6,528 nt of DNA from Planctomycetaceae bacterium UBA969 (GTDB taxonomy: Bacteria > Planctomycetota > Planctomycetia > Gemmatales > Gemmataceae), in contig DBCB01000232.1 of assembly GCA_002303765.1 (NCBI GenBank), forward strand, positions 1 through 6,528, in the 5' to 3' direction. The notes under the pieces were generated by a model. That model saw only the letters and a list, made by a program, of their open reading frames with translations, ran no database searches and was not told the origin of the DNA. This document shows, piece by piece, positions 1-6,250 of this stretch (the stretch's first letter is position 1; every line of letters begins with the position of its first letter). Both the position numbers and the translations under genes were made by a program.

Positions 1-2113
1 GTTTTAGTAATGAAATGAACTGGCCTAGTTCGTGCCTTCTTCTTGTTTCCGTGCTACTGTCATGGAATATCAGCCATTTAATTGCATCTGCTGCGGATTG
101 TGATGCAGGATAATTTGTGATGATTAATTTGAAGACTTCTCTCGAGGCGCTCCATTGGCCGTTTTTAAAAAATAAGATACCTATGTTAGACAAAAGCCTT
201 GCAGCTTGTTCGTCTTCCAATCCCGCCACCATGGCCTGCATTTTAGAAAGCAGGATGGAAGGGTCAGAGTTTGGGTCTAAAGGCGACTGTGATATTTTTC
301 TTAGTAGGGTGCTTGATCTGATTGCGGCTAATTTTTCTTTGCTTAATTCAGCGTTTGTCCCTTCAGTTCTTTTGTTGATACCAGTCAGGCCATCTTCGAA
401 ATCTTGGAGATAATTTCTTGGTGTTTCTTTCGGATTTACGGGTGAGAAACCGCACATTGTGTTAGTGTTTGGTTCAATCTTTAATGAAAATCTTAATGGG
501 TCTGCGTAATCTGTGAGGCTGCTTTCAATCGAAGAGAGCGGTTCGCTTAGATTCAAATTGAATAGGCTTTTTCCCTGAAATTCTTGATGAATAATTTGTT
601 TTGCTTTCCATGGCGAGAGAGCAAGCGTGGTGGTTTGCTCCTCAAAAGAAGTTGCATTATTTGCCATTTCATTTGCCTGAACGACTGCATGTTTTATCAC
701 CTGATAAAGTGCTTCTTTTTGCGTTTGTTCCTGAGAACAAAGAACTATAAGGTCTGGTTTTGTAGATCGAATGGTGAGAGAAAGCATACGGAGGAGCTGG
801 TCGCCCGCCTTGTTATTATTGTAACGATCCCAGTTTTCCAAGATTTTTTGTGGAGTATCGTTTGCTTCAATAAGAACGAGTGGGAACTGCCAGTAGTTTT
901 CTAAGGTTGCGGTACCAGCTTTTCTAAGGTGGAATGCGAGGCTGTCTTCTTGAGAGGGGTAGGCATGGTTGTTGGGGTTTAGAATAGAAGTGATGTTGAG
1001 GTTGGAAACAATGTTTTTTTTATCAATCCCGAGGAATGCAGAAATTTCTGGAGAGACATCTTTTAATCCTGTTTGAATGACAAGAGTTTTTGCCTGAGAA
1101 GCGCCACGCTTTTGGATTGCCCATGTTTTTCCACTATCGTTAGTTGCAAGGATGGTTCCGAAATCTCCAGCCGTCCAGCCGTTCATTTTGTCGATGAAAA
1201 AGACTGCATTTAAAGTTGCATTATTATTGGTTTTAATGATTTCCCATGTCTTACCTGCGTCTTTGCTATGAAATAAAACAGTTCCAGGTTTACCTGCAAC
1301 CCATAGATGGTCTCCTGTTCCATGAATTGAGTTGAAATCAATGCACGATGCTAATTCAGTGCTAAGGCCAGTGTTTAAACTTGTCCAAGAATTACTTACT
1401 AAGGTGTCGTTTGCGAGTATTTGAGAACCTTGCCCAACAAGAAAAATAGTTTTTAAGTTGTTATGTGATGACTTAAAAGAGCGATTAGAGATTTCAGAAT
1501 TTTCAGTGATCAGGGCTTTGAAGTTAGCAAGGTTAGCAAGCGAGTTGTGGTTACCAGCTAAGAAGCCAGACCCGTTTCCAGTTAAGGCAGCAGTGTACCA
1601 GGTTCCATTTTTAGGCCCATCGCCTTTTTTCCAACTTTTTCCGCCATCGGTGGTGAAGAAAAAGCCTGCAGGGTAAGCGTCGGTGGAAGAGCCAGCAAGT
1701 ATTCCATGTTGGGCATCAGAAAACTTTACAAAGTTTAGGCCGGGGAGGGAGTTGTGCAAAACTTTAGTCCATTTGATTCCTCCATCTTTGGTGAAAAGAA
1801 TCACCCCAACGGAATCTAATGTGGGGTGGTATTCTGTTCCAACAGCCCAACCGAAATAAGGGCTAAGAAAATGTAAAGACTTTAAGGAAGCACGGGTTCC
1901 TGTAGGTTGGCGCTCCCAATCTTTTCCGCCGTTGATTGTGTGCCAAATCGCTCCTTCATCACCTACGGCCCAGCCTTCTTTGGTATCTACAAACTGAATA
2001 GCTCGTATTGCTGCATCATCAAAAAAAGGTAGCTGAGATTGAGCGAGAGCAAAAGGGGGGGTAAAAGAAAGTGCTACCAAAAATAGAACCACTTTGATAA
2101 ATAATTTCAGCAT
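1..2113 (-). CDS. Exported Ycf48-like beta-propeller protein with a degenerate PIG-L-like region and a TPR-like segment; 3' end missing
   Basis: The frame is open from the ATG at 2113 to the left edge (704 codons, no stop). AAGGA five bases upstream supports the start. Residues 1-24 form a signal peptide (MLKLFIKVV, hydrophobic core, FALA then QSQ). Residues 36-335 carry about seven propeller blades of the Ycf48/BNR type, with GWAVG or GWTAG turns (48, 88, 312) and DGGKSW- or SGKTW-like turns (61, 110, 156, 285, 326). Residues 338-510 resemble the PIG-L/LmbE fold in outline (TLVIQTG near 343, IRSTKPDLIVL at 448-458, ALSPWKAKQI near 500), but the HPDDE and HPDH metal motifs are absent. Residues 635-685 look like a tetratricopeptide unit (GILFFKNGQWSASREVF, then a YP.S..A.DA pattern). 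Ycf48 itself helps assemble photosystem II; bacterial homologues outside phototrophs have mostly unknown roles. I infer a periplasmic binding or scaffold protein, not an enzyme. Existence of the gene is near certain; the PIG-L link is tentative. Confidence 0.9.
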   Translation of the reverse strand, partial: MLKLFIKVVLFLVALSFTPPFALAQSQLPFFDDAAIRAIQFVDTKEGWAVGDEGAIWHTINGGKDWERQPTGTRASLKSLHFLSPYFGWAVGTEYHPTLDSVGVILFTKDGGIKWTKVLHNSLPGLNFVKFSDAQHGILAGSSTDAYPAGFFFTTDGGKSWKKGDGPKNGTWYTAALTGNGSGFLAGNHNSLANLANFKALITENSEISNRSFKSSHNNLKTIFLVGQGSQILANDTLVSNSWTSLNTGLSTELASCIDFNSIHGTGDHLWVAGKPGTVLFHSKDAGKTWEIIKTNNNATLNAVFFIDKMNGWTAGDFGTILATNDSGKTWAIQKRGASQAKTLVIQTGLKDVSPEISAFLGIDKKNIVSNLNITSILNPNNHAYPSQEDSLAFHLRKAGTATLENYWQFPLVLIEANDTPQKILENWDRYNNNKAGDQLLRMLSLTIRSTKPDLIVLCSQEQTQKEALYQVIKHAVVQANEMANNATSFEEQTTTLALSPWKAKQIIHQEFQGKSLFNLNLSEPLSSIESSLTDYADPLRFSLKIEPNTNTMCGFSPVNPKETPRNYLQDFEDGLTGINKRTEGTNAELSKEKLAAIRSSTLLRKISQSPLDPNSDPSILLSKMQAMVAGLEDEQAARLLSNIGILFFKNGQWSASREVFKLIITNYPASQSAADAIKWLIFHDSSTETRRRHELGQFISLLK

Positions 2114-2118
2114 ATCAA

Positions 2119-2123
2119 TCCTT
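2119..2123 (-). promoter_or_regulatory. Ribosome binding site for the propeller gene
   Basis: AAGGA reads on the minus strand five bases before the ATG at 2113. It fixes the start of a gene whose stop codon lies outside the window. The peptide beginning here is a clean export signal, which agrees with the choice. Confidence 0.7.
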
Positions 2124-2132
2124 ACAGCAATC

Positions 2133-2155
2133 AAAAAAGTTGAATTACAATCAAC
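2133..2155 (-). terminator. Weak hairpin followed by six U, possible terminator or leader attenuator
   Basis: On the minus strand GTTGA, a seven-base loop and TCAAC are followed directly by six T. This is the form of an intrinsic terminator, but the stem has only five pairs, two of them G-C, so termination would be weak. It lies after the phosphatase gene and 20 bases before the start of the propeller gene. It could therefore trim read-through from upstream or sit in the propeller gene's leader. Chance occurrence in AT-rich DNA is quite possible. Confidence 0.22.
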
Positions 2156-2161
2156 AGCTTG

Positions 2162-2191
2162 ATTCTGCAACGAAACGGATGTTTTGGTCAA
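2162..2191 (-). promoter_or_regulatory. Possible sigma-70-type promoter for the propeller gene
   Basis: On the minus strand TTGACC (2191-2186; five of six consensus bases) is followed after 18 bases by CAGAAT (2167-2162; four of six). Transcription would start near 2155, about 40 bases before the ATG. If real, the propeller gene can be expressed independently of the phosphatase gene upstream. The match is moderate and planctomycete promoters are poorly defined, so this is a weak call. Confidence 0.28.
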
Positions 2192-2221
2192 CCCGTAACG
2201 GAATTGTTTTGCCTATCTTGC

Positions 2222-3913
2222 CTATTTGCGCTCTTGCCATATTTCTTTGGGAGATGTAAATTCTGCGCTCGCAGGCGTAGAAATACCAATCCCCTCTGCA
2301 ATGATGGATGCTGCAAGTTGGGGTGATACTTTTTCTTTGATTAACAAGTTTTTAATGCCCCCACCAAACGCAATTAATGGAACATGCGTGTCATAGGAGT
2401 GTGGGCTGCCATGGGTGGTTCCGGTGAGGTAGGCGCCTGGGATGTAATAGGGTTTTAGAATAAAGCATATGTCCCCGCTTCTTCCTTTGAACCAACTTTT
2501 AGAAACACTAACCAGCAATGGGTCAGAAGAAGTCGAAGCCTGACTTATTTCTTTGGAAGTGTAAGCTTTAAAAATTGCAGGCTGTGATGCTGCCCAAGTT
2601 TTAATAAAAGCGGTGGCATCATCGAGATTAATCGAGTTTGCTTTAAGTGCGGGGTAGTTTAGGTAGGCGGAGGTGTCTGAAAATGCTTCAACATACTTTG
2701 CAGGGGCAGTGGGCTTGCCAAATTTTTCTTGCAACGCTGCTTCAATTTCTTTGGCAAATTTATCGGTCGCAAGCCTGCCTGCATCCAACCCCTTGGCTTT
2801 GGAAAATTCAGGCAAGGGGCATATCCCATGATCTGCAGAAAGAGCGATTACATAATTGTTTTTGCCAACTTCCTTATCGAGATAAAGCAAAAGATTACGA
2901 ATCAACAAGTCTGTGCGTAAAGTGGTGTCAAAAACTTCCTGTGAATCAGGCCCCCAAGAATGCCCTACTGAATCGTTGCTTGAAAACGAAATAAGCAACA
3001 TATCAGGCTGCGTGTTTTTACCAAGTTTCTCTGCCTTGATTGCCTTCATTGCGAGTTCTAGGAGAACATCATTTCCGAAGGGTGAATTGTAAAGCGCATC
3101 GTAATAATCCTTCTCGGTTTTTCCAAATGGATGAGGAAAAAACTTACCCTGATTTTTCCCATTCCCTTCACCAGTTTGTTCGTCAATACCTGAAAAAGGC
3201 TTATAATCTTTGTCTGGGTACAGTTTTTCCCAAGATTTATTTCTCCATTGGTCTATGAATTTGGAATCATTAAATTCTGACAACCAAGGTGCTATTTTAT
3301 TACTGTAATAGGTGGAAGTATGAAACTTGCCTGAAGAGTTGTCAAACCAATAGCAATAATCAGGCTTCATTCCGGCAGGCAATACCGAGGAGCGATCTTT
3401 AAAAGATAATGCGACGACTTTGCCTTGGTTGTTGGTGGAGCGTTTTAAGGCATCGCCAAGTGTTTCAGACCGAAGTTTTTCAGGAGTTCCGCTGCCGCGT
3501 ACTTTTACCGTAGTTCCAGGTGCAGCAATCGCTTCAGGCAATGGAGGCATACTTGTCCACCTAGAGCTTCCTGCACAGTAAGAACTCTTTCCCTCTGTTC
3601 GGTCGTACCATTCATTTCCCACAATTCCATGAATCGATGGCGTTGCGCCTGTGGTTAAAGTCGCATGCCCAGCACCAGTAACTGTTCCAGAGTAAGGGTA
3701 ATGGCAATTTTCAAACCAAGTGCCTTCCGAAGTAAGCCTTAGAAACCCGTCCTTTACAAAATGATCCTGCCATCTGGAAATGTAATCTCCACGAAGTTGA
3801 TCAAAAACAAGAAGAATGCCAAGCTTGGGTTTTTGTTGCTCTGTTTGTGAAAGCAAAGAATTGCCGTTAAATAAGAATCCGAGAGCGATTAAAACAACAA
3901 ATAAATTTCGCAT
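2222..3913 (-). CDS. Exported alkaline phosphatase superfamily enzyme, PafA type (zinc phosphomonoesterase)
   Basis: The 563-residue product has a signal peptide (MRNLFVVLIALGFLF, cleavage probably near residue 22) and one full-length catalytic domain of the type I phosphodiesterase/alkaline phosphatase family. It hydrolyses phosphate esters in the periplasm by inference from PafA enzymes. The motifs fall in the PafA order: metal ligand D38 (VFDQLRGD), nucleophile T79 (SGTVTGAGH), N100 (HGIVGNEW), K172 and R174 (FKDRSSVLPAG), D314 and H318 (NDSVGHSWG), D361 and H362 (ADHGICPLPE), and H501 (GTTHGSPH). The K-x-R pair is the PafA feature for binding monoester phosphate and is lacking in nucleotide pyrophosphatases. 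Threonine as nucleophile excludes a formylglycine sulfatase. A TTG lies one codon upstream, but AAGG six bases before the ATG at 3913 favours the ATG. The propeller gene follows 108 bases downstream on the same strand. No clear Pho-box-like repeat was seen upstream. Class is secure; the natural substrate is not. Confidence 0.93.
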   Translation of the reverse strand: MRNLFVVLIALGFLFNGNSLLSQTEQQKPKLGILLVFDQLRGDYISRWQDHFVKDGFLRLTSEGTWFENCHYPYSGTVTGAGHATLTTGATPSIHGIVGNEWYDRTEGKSSYCAGSSRWTSMPPLPEAIAAPGTTVKVRGSGTPEKLRSETLGDALKRSTNNQGKVVALSFKDRSSVLPAGMKPDYCYWFDNSSGKFHTSTYYSNKIAPWLSEFNDSKFIDQWRNKSWEKLYPDKDYKPFSGIDEQTGEGNGKNQGKFFPHPFGKTEKDYYDALYNSPFGNDVLLELAMKAIKAEKLGKNTQPDMLLISFSSNDSVGHSWGPDSQEVFDTTLRTDLLIRNLLLYLDKEVGKNNYVIALSADHGICPLPEFSKAKGLDAGRLATDKFAKEIEAALQEKFGKPTAPAKYVEAFSDTSAYLNYPALKANSINLDDATAFIKTWAASQPAIFKAYTSKEISQASTSSDPLLVSVSKSWFKGRSGDICFILKPYYIPGAYLTGTTHGSPHSYDTHVPLIAFGGGIKNLLIKEKVSPQLAASIIAEGIGISTPASAEFTSPKEIWQERK

Positions 3914-3919
3914 CAAAAA

Positions 3920-3923
3920 CCTT
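3920..3923 (-). promoter_or_regulatory. Ribosome binding site that selects the ATG at 3913
   Basis: AAGG within AAAAAGG on the minus strand is six bases from the ATG at 3913, but only three from the in-frame TTG at 3916. Normal spacing therefore favours the ATG. Confidence 0.6.
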
Positions 3924-3937
3924 TTTATTAGTTAAAA

Positions 3938-3955
3938 GGGATTTCAATGAATCCC
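3938..3955. repeat. Inverted repeat in the divergent spacer (GGGATT / AATCCC)
   Basis: Perfect six-base arms GGGATT and AATCCC flank a six-base loop. These are the only G/C-rich arms in the spacer. The site lies 25 bases from the phosphatase start and could be an operator or a leader hairpin for that gene. Function is inferred from position and symmetry only. Confidence 0.4.
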
Positions 3956-3960
3956 ATTTC

Positions 3961-3972
3961 AAATTAGAATTT
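3961..3972. repeat. AT-only inverted repeat (AAATT / AATTT)
   Basis: AAATT, two bases, then AATTT gives a twelve-base palindromic element near the middle of the divergent spacer. Symmetry of this length is easily met by chance in AT-rich DNA. Confidence 0.25.
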
Positions 3973-3974
3973 AA

Positions 3975-3994
3975 GTTATTGTACTGCAAATAAC
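3975..3994. repeat. Inverted repeat in the divergent spacer (GTTATT / AATAAC)
   Basis: Perfect six-base arms GTTATT and AATAAC flank an eight-base centre. The outer dimensions (20 bases) fit a dimeric helix-turn-helix regulator site, and it ends 21 bases before the start of the rightward gene. No regulator is encoded in the window, so this is position-based inference. Confidence 0.35.
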
Positions 3995-4015
3995 AAATGA
4001 AAGTTTATTGAAAAA

Positions 4016-6250
4016 ATGGTTAAGAATTGGGACGGTCTATTATTGGTGATGATTACCCTAACGGCTTGTGTCTGTTGGCCAAGTTGTTTGATTGCGGCAG
4101 AAAATACTGGATTTTTAGATGATGTAATGCCGCTTTTAAGCCGGGCCGGGTGCAATCAAGGGCCCTGCCATGGTAGTTTGCATGGTAGAGGAGGATTTCG
4201 GCTTTCGTTGCGTGGCGAAGATTCTGCATTTGATTATCTTGCAATTGTAAAGAATGCAGGGATGAGGCGGGTGGATACTGTGAATCCCGAGGCAAGTTTA
4301 TTACTTAAAAAAGCAATTGGCGAAATTCCGCATGAAGGCGGTAAAAGATTCGACCGGAACTCCCAAAGTTTTATGCTGATTCGGAAATGGATTGAAGATG
4401 GTGCCTTGCCTCCCGCACATTTTAAAAGCACAGCAACCAAACTTGAAATTATTCCCGCGGAGATTTTTCTCGAAGGTGAAACGAATTCTTTCCCCATTAA
4501 AGTTTTAGCAACTGGAAAGTTTAAAAACCAAAGTGATGTTTCCTCTTTTGCAAGCTTTGAAACAAGCAGTCCTTTAATATCGTTGTCTCATGAAGGTAAG
4601 GTTGTTTGCGATGATTTTCTTGAAGGAAGTATAACTGCTCGCTATCAGGATCAGCAGGTTTCAGCGAGGATTATTCGGATTCCAATACGCAACCCAATCC
4701 AAGTAAAAGAATTCCTCAAGCCTTTAAATTATGTTGATCTTCATGTGAATAAAAAGCTGGAGAAATTGAAGATTCTTCCAGGCTCTATTTGCTCTGACGA
4801 GGTTTTTTTGCGAAGGGTAACTCTGGATCTTAATGGCAGGTTGCCAGATGCAGAAGAGGCCCAGATGTTTCTTTCAGATACTTCATTAGATAAAAGAATA
4901 AGGTTGGTTAATTCCTTATTAGAACGAACTGAATTTTCTGATTTGTGGGCATTAAAGTGGTCGGATATTTTGCGTAATGATGAAAAGGTTTTAGATGCCA
5001 AGGGTGTTCGGGTGTTTCATGATTGGATCAAGAGATCGATTGCAGAAGATAAACCTTTGAATGAGTTTGCCCGGGAAATCATTGAGGCTAAAGGCAGTAG
5101 CTATAGCCAGCCTGAAACTAATTTTTATCGTGCCCTTCGTGCCCCTGATGTTCGTGCGGAAGCTGTCGCACAAGTTTTTCTTGGGCTAAGGTTGCAATGT
5201 GCTAAATGCCATAACCATCCGTTTGATCAGTGGACTCAGGAAGATTATCATCGATTTGCGGGCTTTTTTTCTAGGCTTGACTATCGGATTTTTGAAAACA
5301 ATAAGAAGGATAAATTAGACAAGAATGAATTCGTGGGAGAACAAATCATTTTGGTGAACCGTGCTGGTGCTGTTCTTGATCCAAAAGATGGCAAACCTCT
5401 TGAACCACGGTTCTTGGGTAGCAAAGATTTAATCCTCGAAAAAAATGGTGAATGGCTCACACAACTTTCAAGTTGGTTGGCTGATCCTCAGAATCCTTAC
5501 TTTGCTAAAGCCCAAGCTAATCGCATTTGGTACCACCTTTTTGGCCGTGGTATTGTTGATCCTATTGATGATTTTCGGGAAACTAATTTACCTGCTAACA
5601 ATGATTTACTTCAAGCTCTTACTGCTGATTTTCAGAAATCAGGCTTCAGTTTAAAACACATGATTCGTGTTATTACCTCATCTGCAACTTATCAACGAAG
5701 TACTGCATCTTTGAATTCAGCCGATGATTATGGTAATTTTGCTTATTTCAAATCTCGTCCGTTGCAGGCCGAGGAATTGTTGGATGCCATTAGCAAGGTT
5801 GCTGGTAAAAAGTTGGTGGCACAAAGTTTTAATGGGGCACTAACAGCCGTGTCGATACCTAGTTCGGGAGTTCGCTCGGGTTCTAAAGACAAAGGCTTAG
5901 CGATTGGCAGATTTCTAGCTTCGTTCGGGAAACCCAGTCGTTCTCTTACATGTGAATGTGAAAGGGCTGAAGATAACACACTGGGTCAGGCATTTCTTAT
6001 GATTTCTGGAGAGATTGTTTTAGATTTATTGTCTGATCAGGGAAATCGGATCGAGAAGTTTTTAAAGGATGATATTAAACCCGAGGTTGCACTTAAAGAA
6101 GTTTTTTTAATAGCTTTTGCCAGACAACCATCCTCTCTCGAAACTGCAAAAGCCAAAGCTATTTTACTCAAATCTAAAAATCCTAGAGATGGCTGGGAAG
6201 ATATTCTCTGGGGGATAGTCAACTCTAAGGAATTCTTATTAAGGCAATAA
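4016..6250 (+). CDS. Exported planctomycete cytochrome-like DUF1549/DUF1553 protein (PSCyt2-PSD1 type)
   Basis: The 744-residue product starts with an export signal (hydrophobic 8-28, likely cleavage after LIAA); the ATG is the only start that keeps it. Residues 33-135 form a cytochrome c-like segment with CNQGPCH (C46, C51, H52), followed by the GRGGFRLSL motif usual for this group. Residues 145-225 resemble a Big_2/Ig-like domain. Residues 237-420 are DUF1549 (VTLDLNGRLPDAEEA) and contain CAKCH (C395, C398, H399) followed by NHPFDQW. Residues 478-740 are DUF1553 (NRIWYHLFGRGIVDPIDDF, then CECER at 646-650, then a closing NSKEFL). The order and length are typical of the family and look intact. 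Such proteins are very numerous in planctomycetes and are thought to be haem-containing envelope proteins linked to polymer breakdown, but no reaction is established. The usual DUF1501 partner is not the next gene; an unknown exported protein overlaps its stop. Family assignment is firm, function unknown. Confidence 0.95.
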   Translation: MVKNWDGLLLVMITLTACVCWPSCLIAAENTGFLDDVMPLLSRAGCNQGPCHGSLHGRGGFRLSLRGEDSAFDYLAIVKNAGMRRVDTVNPEASLLLKKAIGEIPHEGGKRFDRNSQSFMLIRKWIEDGALPPAHFKSTATKLEIIPAEIFLEGETNSFPIKVLATGKFKNQSDVSSFASFETSSPLISLSHEGKVVCDDFLEGSITARYQDQQVSARIIRIPIRNPIQVKEFLKPLNYVDLHVNKKLEKLKILPGSICSDEVFLRRVTLDLNGRLPDAEEAQMFLSDTSLDKRIRLVNSLLERTEFSDLWALKWSDILRNDEKVLDAKGVRVFHDWIKRSIAEDKPLNEFAREIIEAKGSSYSQPETNFYRALRAPDVRAEAVAQVFLGLRLQCAKCHNHPFDQWTQEDYHRFAGFFSRLDYRIFENNKKDKLDKNEFVGEQIILVNRAGAVLDPKDGKPLEPRFLGSKDLILEKNGEWLTQLSSWLADPQNPYFAKAQANRIWYHLFGRGIVDPIDDFRETNLPANNDLLQALTADFQKSGFSLKHMIRVITSSATYQRSTASLNSADDYGNFAYFKSRPLQAEELLDAISKVAGKKLVAQSFNGALTAVSIPSSGVRSGSKDKGLAIGRFLASFGKPSRSLTCECERAEDNTLGQAFLMISGEIVLDLLSDQGNRIEKFLKDDIKPEVALKEVFLIAFARQPSSLETAKAKAILLKSKNPRDGWEDILWGIVNSKEFLLRQ
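6241..6244 (+). promoter_or_regulatory. Ribosome binding site of the overlapping downstream gene
   Basis: AAGG sits five bases before the ATG at 6250, inside the last codons of the DUF1549/DUF1553 gene. It supports translation of the downstream gene from an ATG that overlaps the upstream stop codon. Confidence 0.6.

Larger units (their letters stand above)
3914..4015. promoter_or_regulatory. Divergent control region between the phosphatase gene and the cytochrome/DUF1549 gene
   Basis: These 102 bases separate two start codons facing away from each other, so promoters for both directions should lie here or overlap. The stretch is very AT-rich. I see no -35/-10 pair good enough to name in either direction. 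It holds three short inverted repeats, listed separately. The rightward gene has no strong Shine-Dalgarno sequence: only GAAAG, twelve bases before the ATG at 4016. Confidence 0.7.

Noticed and set aside
117..1676. Three forward reading frames (117-413, 584-904, 1458-1676)
   Set aside because: They lie antisense to the long open minus-strand frame 2113-1, have no recognisable domains or ribosome sites, and the minus-strand product has clear propeller motifs throughout.
2647..3258. Forward frames inside the phosphatase gene
   Set aside because: They overlap residues that include the metal-binding motifs of the phosphatase on the other strand; their own translations show no domain.
2222..3913. 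Assignment as a formylglycine-dependent sulfatase
   Set aside because: The nucleophile position holds threonine in SGTVTGAGH, with no C/S-x-P-x-R sulfatase signature, and the K-x-R pair points to PafA.
3920..3939. Hairpin CCTTTT / AAAAGG in the phosphatase leader
   Set aside because: Six pairs, only two of them G-C, covering the ribosome site; AT-rich composition makes this likely by chance, and it overlaps the better GGGATT/AATCCC repeat.
3914..4015. A Pho box upstream of the phosphatase gene
   Set aside because: No pair of CTGTCAT-like direct repeats is visible on either strand of the spacer.
4053..6222. Several minus-strand frames and one forward frame (5445-5654) inside the DUF1549/DUF1553 gene
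   Set aside because: They are shadows of a full-length, well-conserved protein and show no plausible start signals or motifs.
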